Shown one piece after another: positions 44,418 through 52,765 of a DNA stretch of 54,977 nt (position 1 is its first letter; each line of letters starts with the position of its first letter). The notes under the pieces are model-generated. The model did not search any database and was not told the origin of the DNA. It saw nothing but the letters and a program-made list of their open reading frames with translations. This DNA is from Oscillatoriaceae cyanobacterium M33_DOE_052 (lineage in GTDB: Bacteria; Cyanobacteriota; Cyanobacteriia; Cyanobacteriales; Laspinemataceae), in contig DVDU01000088.1 of assembly GCA_015296065.1 (NCBI GenBank), positions 1-54,977 of the forward strand, read 5' to 3'. The position numbers and the translations under genes were made by a program.

Positions 44418-47123
44418 ATGAAAATACTTAGAATACAGACATTACGGGGTCCTAACTATTGGAGCATTAAACGCCAAAACCTCATCCTGATGCGTCTGGA
44501 TTTAGAGGACTTGGCAGAAAAGCCCACCAGTGACATTCCCGGCTTCTACCGAGGCATGACTCAAGTCTTGCCCAGTTTAATCGATCACTACTGCTCTCCA
44601 GGCTATCGCGGTGGCTTCCTAGAAAGGGTGCAGGAGGGGACGATGATGGGGCACGTGGTGGAACACGTGGCCCTGGAACTACAAGAACTCGCGGGGATGC
44701 CCGTGGGGTTCGGTCGCACCCGAGAAACCGCAACACCAGGGGTTTACCAGGTGGTGTTTGAATACTTGGATGAGCAAGCAGGCCGTTATGCTGCCAGAGC
44801 CGCTGTGCGCCTGTGCCGGAGTATTGTAGATACGGGGACTTATCCCCAGTCGGAGTTAGACCAAGACCTCAAAGACCTCAAGGAATTGTGGGCGGAAGCG
44901 TCCTTGGGACCGAGTACGGAGACTTTAATCAAAGAAGCTCAGTATCGCCAAATCCCTTGGTTTCATCTCAGCGCCCGATCGATGATTCAGCTCGGTTATG
45001 GCGTGCATCAGAAACGGCTGCAGGCATCCCTGACTGACCATACCAGCATTTTGGGGGTAGAACTAGCTTGTGACAAAGAAGGCACCAAAAAAATTCTCCG
45101 GGATGCTGGGGTGCCAGTACCGGTGGGCACAGTAATTCACTACCTGGATGAACTCGATGACGCGATCGCGGAGGTGGGGGGCTATCCGATCGTCGTGAAA
45201 CCCCTGGACGGCAACCACGGACGTGGCATTACCATTAATATCACCGCCCGAGAAGAAGCTGAGGCGGCTTACGATCTGGCCAGCAATGCCTCTAAAACCA
45301 AATCCGTGATTATCGAACGCTACTACACCGGCAAAGACCACCGGCTTTTAGTCGTGAACGGTAATTTAGTCGCAGTGGCGGAGCGAGTGCCAGCTCACGT
45401 GGTGGGTAATGGCAAATCGACAATTCAAGAATTGATTGAGGAAACCAATAAAGACCCCCGCCGGGGTGTCGGTCACGATAACGTCCTGACGAAGATTACC
45501 GTTGACCGCAACAGTATTGGGCTGCTGGAGCGCCAGGGTTATACTCTCGATTCCGTGCCACATAGAGGTGTCACCTGCTATCTCAGAGCTACAGCTAACC
45601 TTAGCACTGGTGGCATCGCCATTGACCGCACCGAAGAAATCCACCCGGAAAATATCTGGCTGGCACAGCGGGTGGCGAAAATTATCGGGCTGGATATTTG
45701 TGGCATTGATATGGTAACGGCGGATATCCGCATCCCCCTGCGGGAAACCGGCGGGGCGATCGTGGAGGTGAACGCCGCCCCTGGTTTGCGGATGCACGTT
45801 TCCCCCAGCGTGGGATTGCCCCGGAACGTAGCCGCAGCGGTGATGGATATGCTCTTCCCCCCCGGTACACCTTCGCGCATCCCCATCCTCGCCGTCACTG
45901 GCACCAACGGCAAAACTACCACTACTCGCCTCATCGCTCACATCATTAAACAGACAAAGCGTACTGTAGGCTATACCACCACCGATGGCACTTACATCGG
46001 CGATTACATCGTGGAAAAAGGGGACAATACCGGCCCGCAAAGTGCCGAGCTAATTCTCAAAGACCCCACGGTGGAAGTAGCAGTGCTGGAAACTGCCCGG
46101 GGGGGTATTCTCCGCTCTGGGATGGCTTTCGATGCTTGCGATGTGGGGGTAGTGCTAAACGTGTCCGCCGACCATCTGGGGATCGGGGATATTGAGACGA
46201 TCGAGCAAATGGCGCGAGTCAAGAGCGTATTAGCAGAAACCGTGATGTCCAGTGGCTACGCCGTCCTCAACGCCGATGACCCCCTGGTGGTGGCAATGGC
46301 AGAACGGGTGAAAGCTCACATCGCCTACTTTTCCATGAACCCCGATAATGATATCCTGCGCAGCCACATCCGCCAAGGTGGTCTCGGAGCCGTGTATGAA
46401 AATGGCTACCTGTCAATTCTCAATGGTGATTGGACTTTGCGCCTTGAAAAAGCGGAAAACGTGCCCCTGACGATGGGGGGACTGGCACCGTTTATGATTG
46501 CCAATGCTCTGGCAGCCAGTCTGGCGGCGTTTGCCCACGGGGTGGAAATTGAGGAACTGCGGGCCGGGTTGGCTACTTTCGTGGCTTCGAGTAAGCAAAC
46601 TCCGGGGCGGATGAACCTGTTTGATTTGGGCGGATATCATGCTTTAATTGATTACGCTCATAATGCAGCGAGTTATCAGGCTCTGGGTGAATTTGTGCGG
46701 AACTGGCCAGGAGAGCGCATCGGTGTGGTGGGTGGACCGGGCGATCGGCGTGACGAAGATTTCGTTACCCTCGGCAAACTCTCAGCGGACATCTTCGATC
46801 GCATTATCGTCAAAGAAGATTACGACACCCGGGGGCGTCCTCGCGGCGATGCGGCCAAATACATCTGCCAAGGTATCGAGGCGGCTCAGAAAAAAGTTCC
46901 CTACGAGACCATCATCGATGAAAACACGGCCATCAATACCGCTCTCGATGAAGCCCCCCAGGGCAGCTTGGTAGTAATTTTACCTGAGAGCGTCAGCCCC
47001 ACCCTCCGCTTAATTGAAGCCCGCAAACCCGTGGGTGAGGGCAGCGTACCTCCTAACGGAGCCAAACCGCCTGGTCAGACCGGAGGAGAACGGTCTGCGG
47101 AGTACAGCTCATCCGCTAGTTGA
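44418..47123 (+). CDS. cphA: cyanophycin synthetase
   Basis: Makes cyanophycin by adding aspartate and arginine in turn, using ATP and a primer. The 901-residue protein has the N-terminal domain (MKILRIQTLRGPNYWSIKR), an ATP-grasp domain (about 215-480, YPIVVKPLDGNHGRGITINI) that adds arginine or aspartate to the chain, and a Mur-ligase-like domain with P-loop GTNGKTTT at 495-502 and VLNVSADHLG. Length is normal to about residue 873. The tail after IEARKPV (GEGSVPPNGAKPPGQTGGER then SAEYSSSAS) is an extension with a worn family B mini-insertion read as ERSAEYS. Preceded by cphB; a heptamer block follows. Confidence 0.97.
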   Translation: MKILRIQTLRGPNYWSIKRQNLILMRLDLEDLAEKPTSDIPGFYRGMTQVLPSLIDHYCSPGYRGGFLERVQEGTMMGHVVEHVALELQELAGMPVGFGRTRETATPGVYQVVFEYLDEQAGRYAARAAVRLCRSIVDTGTYPQSELDQDLKDLKELWAEASLGPSTETLIKEAQYRQIPWFHLSARSMIQLGYGVHQKRLQASLTDHTSILGVELACDKEGTKKILRDAGVPVPVGTVIHYLDELDDAIAEVGGYPIVVKPLDGNHGRGITINITAREEAEAAYDLASNASKTKSVIIERYYTGKDHRLLVVNGNLVAVAERVPAHVVGNGKSTIQELIEETNKDPRRGVGHDNVLTKITVDRNSIGLLERQGYTLDSVPHRGVTCYLRATANLSTGGIAIDRTEEIHPENIWLAQRVAKIIGLDICGIDMVTADIRIPLRETGGAIVEVNAAPGLRMHVSPSVGLPRNVAAAVMDMLFPPGTPSRIPILAVTGTNGKTTTTRLIAHIIKQTKRTVGYTTTDGTYIGDYIVEKGDNTGPQSAELILKDPTVEVAVLETARGGILRSGMAFDACDVGVVLNVSADHLGIGDIETIEQMARVKSVLAETVMSSGYAVLNADDPLVVAMAERVKAHIAYFSMNPDNDILRSHIRQGGLGAVYENGYLSILNGDWTLRLEKAENVPLTMGGLAPFMIANALAASLAAFAHGVEIEELRAGLATFVASSKQTPGRMNLFDLGGYHALIDYAHNAASYQALGEFVRNWPGERIGVVGGPGDRRDEDFVTLGKLSADIFDRIIVKEDYDTRGRPRGDAAKYICQGIEAAQKKVPYETIIDENTAINTALDEAPQGSLVVILPESVSPTLRLIEARKPVGEGSVPPNGAKPPGQTGGERSAEYSSSAS
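47088..47107. repeat. mini-insertion (family B), degenerate, in the cphA tail
   Basis: GAACGGTCTGCGGAGTACAG, close to the GGTCTGCGAAGCAT half of the hetF element (19170-19190) and read as ERSAEYS, the same frame as RSAEHS in hetF. The match is partial. Confidence 0.4.
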
Positions 47124-47127
47124 GGGA

Positions 47128-47272
47128 TGGTCATTAGTCCTTTGTCACTTGTCCCAAGGCAGCTTGTCCGCAAGTCCGCTTGTATGACCAAACAAAGAAC
47201 AAAGGACAAAGGACAAAGGACTCTTGGACTAATGACAAATGACAAATGACAAAGGACTCTTGGACTAATGAC
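47128..47272. repeat. heptamer repeat block carrying the pcyA start codon
   Basis: Mixed TTAGTCC/TTTGTCA units, then GAACAAAGGACAAAGGAC and two copies of AAAGGACTCTTGGACTAATG. The second copy ends in the ATG of pcyA, with AAAGGA 14 bases upstream. Confidence 0.88.
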
Positions 47273-47996
47273 CAATTCTCTCCGCGCCGAACAACATCAC
47301 CTCATCCGCCAATTGGCAGACTGCATTGAGTCGCTGTGGCACCGCTATTTAGACCTGTCTCCATACCCTCTGCCAGAAGATTTGGGCTATGTGGAGGGGC
47401 GTTTGGAGGGGGAAAGGGTGAAAATTGAAAATCGCTGCTATCAAACTCCCCAGTTTCGCAAACTGCATCTGGAACTGGCTCGGGTGGGAAATAGTTTGGA
47501 TATTTTACACTGTGTGATGTTCCCCCGCTCTAATTATCCTTTGCCGGTGTTTGGCTCGGACTTGGTGGGAGGAAGGGGACAAATTGGGGCGGCGATCGCT
47601 GACCTCTCCCCCGTGAGCCCAGATGGCGCCTTACCTGCCAGTTACATCAAGGCTCTGGATGCTTTGCCCGAAGCTAACTTCTCCCAACCTCGGGAGTTAC
47701 CCGCTTGGGGAGATATATTTTCCTCTTATTGCCTGTTTGTTCGTCCCAGTGGTGAGGCTGAAGAAGCTTTATTTTTATCCCGCGTCGATGCCTATATCAC
47801 GATTCACTGTCAACAGGCGATCGTCACCTCCCCTGTCTCCCCAGAAGCCGCCGCCGAAATCATGGCCGGTCAGCAGAAATATTGCACCAAACAACGACAA
47901 AATGATAAAACTCGCCGCGTTCTAGAAAAAGCCTTTGGTGACGAATGGGCAGAATATTACATCACTAACGTCCTCTTTGACTTACCCCAATCCTAA
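47268..47996 (+). CDS. pcyA: phycocyanobilin:ferredoxin oxidoreductase
   Basis: Reduces biliverdin IXalpha to phycocyanobilin by four ferredoxin electrons, giving the pigment of phycobilisomes and phytochromes. The 242-residue protein matches PcyA throughout: LPEDLGYVEGRLEGERVKIE, NRCYQTPQFRKLHLELARVG, LDILHCVMFPRS, and the C-terminal block KNDKTRRVLEKAFG-like NDKTRRVLEKAFGDEWAEYY. The active residues known from Synechocystis are kept as Glu69, His81 and Asp98. ATG 47268 is the last codon of a heptamer repeat, so MTN is repeat-derived. Its presence shows that the organism makes phycobilins. Confidence 0.97.
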   Translation: MTNSLRAEQHHLIRQLADCIESLWHRYLDLSPYPLPEDLGYVEGRLEGERVKIENRCYQTPQFRKLHLELARVGNSLDILHCVMFPRSNYPLPVFGSDLVGGRGQIGAAIADLSPVSPDGALPASYIKALDALPEANFSQPRELPAWGDIFSSYCLFVRPSGEAEEALFLSRVDAYITIHCQQAIVTSPVSPEAAAEIMAGQQKYCTKQRQNDKTRRVLEKAFGDEWAEYYITNVLFDLPQS

Positions 47997-47999
47997 ACA

Positions 48000-48086
48000 A
48001 TGGTTATTTGTCCTTTGTCCTTTGTCAAGTGGCAAGTCACAAGGGACAAGGGACAAATGACAAATGACCAATGACCAATGACCAAC
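48000..48086. repeat. heptamer repeat block between pcyA and acyP
   Basis: TTTGTCC units, then inverted GGGACAAG and AAATGACC/AATGACC units, the last one reaching two bases from the acyP ATG at 48088. The two halves can pair into a hairpin. Confidence 0.88.
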
Positions 48087-48087
48087 G

Positions 48088-48396
48088 ATGGAAAATTCCC
48101 CTCAAGAAACCAACAATATCAGGCGCGCCCGGATATTTGTAGCCGGTAAAGTTCAAGGTGTATTCTACCGCGTTTCTACCCAAGAAGAAGCCCAACGGAA
48201 AGGCTTATCCGGTTGGGTGCGCAACCTCCCAGATGGCGGAGTCGAGGCGGTATTTGAAGGCACACCAGAAGCCGTAGAGGATATGATTAATTGGTGTCAT
48301 ATTGGCCCACGGGGCGCTAGAGTCCTTCGGGTAAAAGTCGAGTATGAAAAACCCCAAGGTTTGCACGGTTTTGAAATTAAATATACCGCTGATTAA
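48088..48396 (+). CDS. acyP: acylphosphatase
   Basis: A 102-residue acylphosphatase that splits carboxyl-phosphate bonds. The signature VAGKVQGVFYRVSTQEEAQ with Arg28, and the second motif GLSGWVRNLPDGGVEAVFEG with Asn46, are both complete, so the enzyme should be active. The frame starts at ATG 48088, right after a heptamer array, leaving no normal ribosome site close by. The rest of the domain (EDMINWCHIGPRGARVLRVK) is typical. Function in the cell is not well established for this family. Confidence 0.94.
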   Translation: MENSPQETNNIRRARIFVAGKVQGVFYRVSTQEEAQRKGLSGWVRNLPDGGVEAVFEGTPEAVEDMINWCHIGPRGARVLRVKVEYEKPQGLHGFEIKYTAD

Positions 48397-48597
48397 TTAA
48401 TTACTAAAATTTTACCTCATTTAATCTCTATTCAGCGAATTTTTGAGAAATTTTGATAACAAAATCAGAATTATTCCGAAATGGTATTTATTTGTTATTA
48501 GATAGATGCTACCAAATATCAAATAACTAATTGATTTAGGATATTAGTGAGGATTTTACCGATCCAATTACCAGGAAAATCAGTAATAATTAATATT

Positions 48598-48626
48598 TGT
48601 AGGGGTAATTTATCAATTGCCCCTGC
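48598..48626. repeat. degenerate GTAGGGG palindrome
   Basis: TTGTAGGGGTAATTTATCAA then TTGCCCCTGC, related to the 34-base palindrome at 33763-33796. It lies just before devB and overlaps the open upstream part of its frame, which argues against a start before 48629. Confidence 0.6.
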
Positions 48627-48673
48627 TGATGAGGGTAATTGCGTTACACAGGCCAGATGCCTGCTCCACAGTT

Positions 48674-50584
48674 ATGGGTCACGAGTCTCCTAGAGATAAA
48701 GATAAAGATAAGACTGGGGAAGGACAGCAAGACGAGCTGATCCTGAATGACTATCATCCCGAACCGGATCAACAGTGGGCAGAACACCCACCGCAAGAGG
48801 AGCAGGTTTCTCGCTGGGATGGTACAACCAACGGCTATCCCCCCGTTTCCCAGGGGAAGTGGGGAGGAAGTTTCCTGAAGATGATGGACCAGGTGCCGCC
48901 GATGTTGAAGTGGGCGATCGTCCTGGTGTTGCCCGGGATGCTCGCGGTCGGGGGTTTGTCCCTCTATAATCAGTATGCTTCCCAACCAGAAGCAACCCCA
49001 GCCCCAACCATACCACCAGAAGCAATGCCAGTGAGTGCTTTGGGGCGTCTGGAACCCCAGGGAGAAACGATTACCATATCGGCTCCCAGTTCTATTCAAG
49101 GAGAGCGACTGGATGAACTGCTGGTAAAAGAGGGGGATAAACTGGTCAAAGACCAAGTAATCGCGATTTTGGATAGCCGCGATCGTCTCACCGCCGAACT
49201 CGCCGTGGCGCAACAGCAAGTGAAAATCGCTCAAGCTGGCTTGGCACAAGTGCAGTCGGGAGCCAAAGCTGGGGATATCGCCGCCCAACAAGCGGCAATA
49301 TCCCGCCTCCAAGCACAGCTCCCCAGAGATGTAGCCGTTCAAGACGCCACCATATCTCGCCTGGATGCCCAACTGCGGGGGGATACCGCCGCCCAACAAG
49401 CTACCATTGACCGCCTGCAAGCGCAAGTGAATGGCGATATCGTCGCCCAACAAGCCACGATTGAGCGTCTCCAAGCGCAACTGCGGGGGGATATTGCAGC
49501 CCAACAAGCCACCATTGACCGCCTGCAAGCTCAACTAGAAAAAGAAACCTTAGCTCAACAAGCTACCGTTCTCCGCTTGGAGGCTCAATGGCAGGGAGAT
49601 TTGGCGGCTCAGGAAGCGACGATCGCCCGGTTGACCGCAGATATGGAAAACGCACAAGAGGAGTATCGCCGCTACGAACAACTATATAAAGATGGAGCCG
49701 TGAGCGCTTCCTTGTTTGACAGCAAGGCTTTGGCAGCGGTGACAGCAAGGGAAAATCTCGCCGAGGCTCAAGTTAACCTCAGCAAAATTGATACTACCGG
49801 TCGCAAACAACTAGAGGAGGCAGAAGCCACTTTAGCCAGAATCGAAGCCACGGGCCGCAAGCAGGTGGAAGAGGCAAAAGTCACCCTAGAACGGATTCAA
49901 AGAACCGGAGTGGCGGTAGCTCGCGAAGCCGAAAGCACCCTGGCGAAACTGCAAACTACCGGTCGCGAGCAGCTACAGGAGGCGAGAGTGACTCTAGAGC
50001 GCATTCAGGGAACGGGGGTAGCGGTAGCTCGTGAAGCCGAAACCACTAGAGTGCGGGTTGAGGAAACCGGAGTGTTGCAAATTGAGGAGGCGCGAGCGGT
50101 TCTTGATAGTGTGGAGGAAGTGCGGAAAGTCGATGTGCAAGCGGCGCAAGCTGAGGTAGATAGAGCGATCGCTGCTGTAGCTCAAGCCCAAGTCAACCTA
50201 GACCAAGCCATAATTAAATCTCCTATGAATGGCCAAGTGATGAAAATTCATGCTCGCCCTGGGGAAGTAGTAGGCAATGAGGGGATTGTTGATATAGGTA
50301 ACACCAATCAAATGTATGTAGTTGCCGAAATTTACGAAACTGATATTAGTCGCGTGCGCCTTGGTCAAACTGCCACCATCACCAGTGATGCTTTTGACGG
50401 GGAATTGCAGGGCACCATTGATTTAATTGGGTTGCAAGTGGGGAAAAAAGATATCCTAGACACCGACCCCGTGGCCGATGTGGACGTGCGGGTGGTGGAA
50501 GTGAAAATCCGCCTCAACGATGCTGATAGCCAGCGGGTTTCTGGATTGACTAATTTGCAAGTTCAGGTGAAAATTCAGCCCTAG
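48674..50584 (+). CDS. devB: DevB-like membrane fusion (adaptor) protein with extended coiled coil
   Basis: HlyD-type periplasmic adaptor of a DevBCA exporter, linking the inner-membrane pump to an outer-membrane channel. I use ATG 48674 (636 residues); ATG 48629 is an alternative. One membrane helix (about residues 78-100, MLKWAIVLVLPGMLAVGGLS) follows a long acidic cytoplasmic tail. A lipoyl half (ALGRLEPQGETITISAPSS), two coiled-coil arms and a C-terminal beta barrel follow. Each arm is a ladder of 18-residue repeats: seven of the type RGDIAAQQATIDRLQAQL and eight of the type RKQLEEAEATLARIEATG. Typical DevB proteins are about 450-480 residues, so the hairpin is much longer than usual. The substrate could be a glycolipid or protein. 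Confidence 0.9.
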   Translation: MGHESPRDKDKDKTGEGQQDELILNDYHPEPDQQWAEHPPQEEQVSRWDGTTNGYPPVSQGKWGGSFLKMMDQVPPMLKWAIVLVLPGMLAVGGLSLYNQYASQPEATPAPTIPPEAMPVSALGRLEPQGETITISAPSSIQGERLDELLVKEGDKLVKDQVIAILDSRDRLTAELAVAQQQVKIAQAGLAQVQSGAKAGDIAAQQAAISRLQAQLPRDVAVQDATISRLDAQLRGDTAAQQATIDRLQAQVNGDIVAQQATIERLQAQLRGDIAAQQATIDRLQAQLEKETLAQQATVLRLEAQWQGDLAAQEATIARLTADMENAQEEYRRYEQLYKDGAVSASLFDSKALAAVTARENLAEAQVNLSKIDTTGRKQLEEAEATLARIEATGRKQVEEAKVTLERIQRTGVAVAREAESTLAKLQTTGREQLQEARVTLERIQGTGVAVAREAETTRVRVEETGVLQIEEARAVLDSVEEVRKVDVQAAQAEVDRAIAAVAQAQVNLDQAIIKSPMNGQVMKIHARPGEVVGNEGIVDIGNTNQMYVVAEIYETDISRVRLGQTATITSDAFDGELQGTIDLIGLQVGKKDILDTDPVADVDVRVVEVKIRLNDADSQRVSGLTNLQVQVKIQP

Positions 50585-50585
50585 T

Positions 50586-51740
50586 ATGTTTGATAAAATC
50601 CCTCTAGCCTGGTTGCAACTGACCAGGGAAAAAATCCGATTAGTGGTAGCGGTGGCAGGAATTACCTTCGCCGATACTTTGATGTTTATGCAGTTAGGGT
50701 TTCAGGATGCCTTATTTGATAGCTCCACCCGGATGCACCAAAATCTGAATGGGGATTTGGTGTTAATCAGCCCTAAGTCAGAGGCTTTGATTGCCATGCA
50801 GACTTTTTCTTGGCGCCGATTATACCAAACTCTGGCAGTGCCGGGAGTGGAGTCGGTGAATCCCTTATATATGGGTTTAATTGGCTGGAAAAACCCAGAA
50901 ACTAAGCGAGATAGACAAATCTTAGTTGTGGGATTTGACCCGAAACAATCGGTTTTTACCATGCCAGAAGTAGAAGCCAGCATCCCCAAGATTAAACTCC
51001 CAGATGTGGTAATATTTGACCGCAGCGCTCGCCCCGAGTTCGGTCCGGTTGCCCCTCAGATAGAAGCGGGCAAAACTGTCACTACCGAAGTGGGGGGAAG
51101 ACGGGTTTATGTGAAAGGTTTGTTTAGCCTGGGTGCTTCTTTCGCCGCTGATGGTAACATTATTACCAGCGATTTAAATTTTCTGCGCATTTTCAACCGG
51201 AGGAAAAAGGGAGAAATTGATGCGGGTATTATTTACCTCAAGCCCGGTGCTGACAGAGAAAAAGTCTTGGCAGATATCAAGGCACTGCTCCCAGATGATG
51301 TCAAAGTCTTGACCAGAGAAGGATTTATCGAATTTGAAAAAACTTATTGGCGTGAAAGTACCGCCATTGGCTTTATCTTTGGCTTGGGCGTGGCAATGGG
51401 GTTTATTGTCGGGATTGTGATCGTGTATCAAATTATCTACACTGATGTGGCTGACCACTTATCAGAATATGCTACCCTGAAGGCGATGGGCTACAAAAAT
51501 GCTTACTTTTATTTGGTGGTGTTTCAAGAGGCTTTCCTCCTGGCCATTTTGGGTTATCTGCCGGGGGTGCCAATTGTGATGGTGCTGTATAATTTAACCA
51601 AAAATGCTACGATGTTACCGGTAGCTATGACGGCTAGTAGGGCTCTCACAGTGCTGATATTGACCATAGTGATGTGCTTTATTTCGGGTTCTATTGCTGT
51701 GCGGAAGCTACAAGAGGCAGACCCAGCGGATATTTTTTAA
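50586..51740 (+). CDS. devC: DevC-like ABC permease
   Basis: Membrane subunit of the DevBCA exporter, a MacB/FtsX-type permease with four membrane helices: one at about 18-38 (IRLVVAVAGITFADTLMFM), and three at about 258-285, 310-335 and 345-372. Between them lies an external domain of some 200 residues. The 384-residue length is normal for DevC. It begins at ATG 50586, one base after the devB stop, so the two are co-translated. The C-terminus ADPADIF is family-like. Confidence 0.93.
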   Translation: MFDKIPLAWLQLTREKIRLVVAVAGITFADTLMFMQLGFQDALFDSSTRMHQNLNGDLVLISPKSEALIAMQTFSWRRLYQTLAVPGVESVNPLYMGLIGWKNPETKRDRQILVVGFDPKQSVFTMPEVEASIPKIKLPDVVIFDRSARPEFGPVAPQIEAGKTVTTEVGGRRVYVKGLFSLGASFAADGNIITSDLNFLRIFNRRKKGEIDAGIIYLKPGADREKVLADIKALLPDDVKVLTREGFIEFEKTYWRESTAIGFIFGLGVAMGFIVGIVIVYQIIYTDVADHLSEYATLKAMGYKNAYFYLVVFQEAFLLAILGYLPGVPIVMVLYNLTKNATMLPVAMTASRALTVLILTIVMCFISGSIAVRKLQEADPADIF

Positions 51741-51827
51741 TTTGGTCATTTGTCCTTGGGTAGGGATTCTTTTGTCCTTGGTCATTTGTCCAAAGGTCAT
51801 TTGTCCAAAGGTCCTTGGTCATTGGTC
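51740..51827. repeat. heptamer repeat block between devC and devA
   Basis: TTGGTCA, TTTGTCC, TTGGTCATTTGTCC and AAAGGTCATTTGTCC units, ending TTGGTCATTGGTC. It separates devC from devA by about 130 bases, where these genes usually lie close together. Confidence 0.85.
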
Positions 51828-51871
51828 TGGTTTTTTCTTTGAACATTATATTCAGACTCAAGTAAAATTAC

Positions 51872-52609
51872 ATGAAGATGCAGCCGGTAATTAATGTGAA
51901 AAACCTGAGCCACTATTACGGTAAGGGGGACTTGAAAAAGCAAGTTTTGTTTGGAGTTAGTCTAGAAATATACTCTGGTGAAATTGTGCTGATGACGGGA
52001 CCATCGGGGTCGGGTAAAACTACTTTGCTGACTCTGGTGGGGGCACTGCGTTCTGGTCAGGAAGGCAGCTTAAAGGTGTTGGGTAAGGAAATGTGTGGGG
52101 CTAGAGAAGATGATATGGTGGATGTGCGGCGGCATATTGGCTATATTTTTCAAGCACATAATTTGCTTAAGTCGCTGACGGCAATTCAAAATGTGCAAAT
52201 GGCTCTGGAGTTGCACGATTATAGTAAACAAGAGAGGCGCGAGAAAGCGGCACAGATGTTGACGGCGGTGGGTTTGGCAAATCGGATGGATTATTACCCG
52301 GAGAATCTGTCGGGGGGGCAAAAGCAACGGGTGGCGATCGCTCGGGCTTTGGTGAGCAGTCCGAAAATCGTTCTGGCTGACGAACCTACCGCCGCTCTCG
52401 ATAGTAAGTCGGGACAGGAGGTGGTGGAAATTATGCGCAAGTTGGCCAAAGACTTCGGATGTACGATTCTGTTAGTCACCCACGACGATCGCATCCTCCA
52501 CGTAGCCGATCGGATTGTGCATATGGAAGATGGACGGTTGAGTGCTGACAAGACGCACCAAAAGGTCCCCGTCTCCACTGTCCCCCAGTCACGCCCAATC
52601 ATTTCCTAA
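51872..52609 (+). CDS. devA: DevA-like ABC ATPase
   Basis: ATP-binding subunit of the DevBCA exporter, 245 residues of the MacB/LolD type. Walker A GPSGSGKTT starts at residue 43, the Q-loop is in GYIFQAHNLL, the signature is LSGGQKQRVAIAR, Walker B is IVLADEPTAALD and the switch His is in LLVTHDDR. Starts at ATG 51872, with a second ATG two codons later. It lies after a heptamer block that separates it from devBC. In heterocyst-formers this exporter carries the glycolipid for the envelope; other filamentous cyanobacteria have related copies of unknown substrate. Confidence 0.94.
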   Translation: MKMQPVINVKNLSHYYGKGDLKKQVLFGVSLEIYSGEIVLMTGPSGSGKTTLLTLVGALRSGQEGSLKVLGKEMCGAREDDMVDVRRHIGYIFQAHNLLKSLTAIQNVQMALELHDYSKQERREKAAQMLTAVGLANRMDYYPENLSGGQKQRVAIARALVSSPKIVLADEPTAALDSKSGQEVVEIMRKLAKDFGCTILLVTHDDRILHVADRIVHMEDGRLSADKTHQKVPVSTVPQSRPIIS

Positions 52610-52619
52610 TAGAATGTCA

Positions 52620-52736
52620 CTACTTTTTCTGGGTGGTAAACACCCGCACCATGACAAACAGGGTTAACCCCAGATAACCCAAAACTACCATCAAATCGAG
52701 GAAATCACTATAACTGACTGTTGGGAAAATATCCAT
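52620..52736 (-). CDS. candidate 38-residue single-helix membrane protein
   Basis: Starts at ATG 52736 and reads MDIFPTVSYSDFLDLMVVL then GYLGLTLFVMVRVFTTQKK, a short soluble start, one membrane helix and a basic tail. This composition is typical of real tiny subunits of photosynthetic or NDH complexes, and ndhA lies next door, but I cannot name the family. The open frame continues upstream to 52808, where the added residues look random. A heptamer repeat sits directly upstream of the ATG. Convergent with devA. Confidence 0.45.
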   Translation of the reverse strand: MDIFPTVSYSDFLDLMVVLGYLGLTLFVMVRVFTTQKK

Positions 52737-52741
52737 AAGCA

Positions 52742-52765
52742 CAATGACAAATGACAAATGACAAT
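52742..52765. repeat. AATGACA heptamer repeat
   Basis: Three AATGACA units directly upstream of the small membrane ORF, on its promoter side. Confidence 0.8.
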
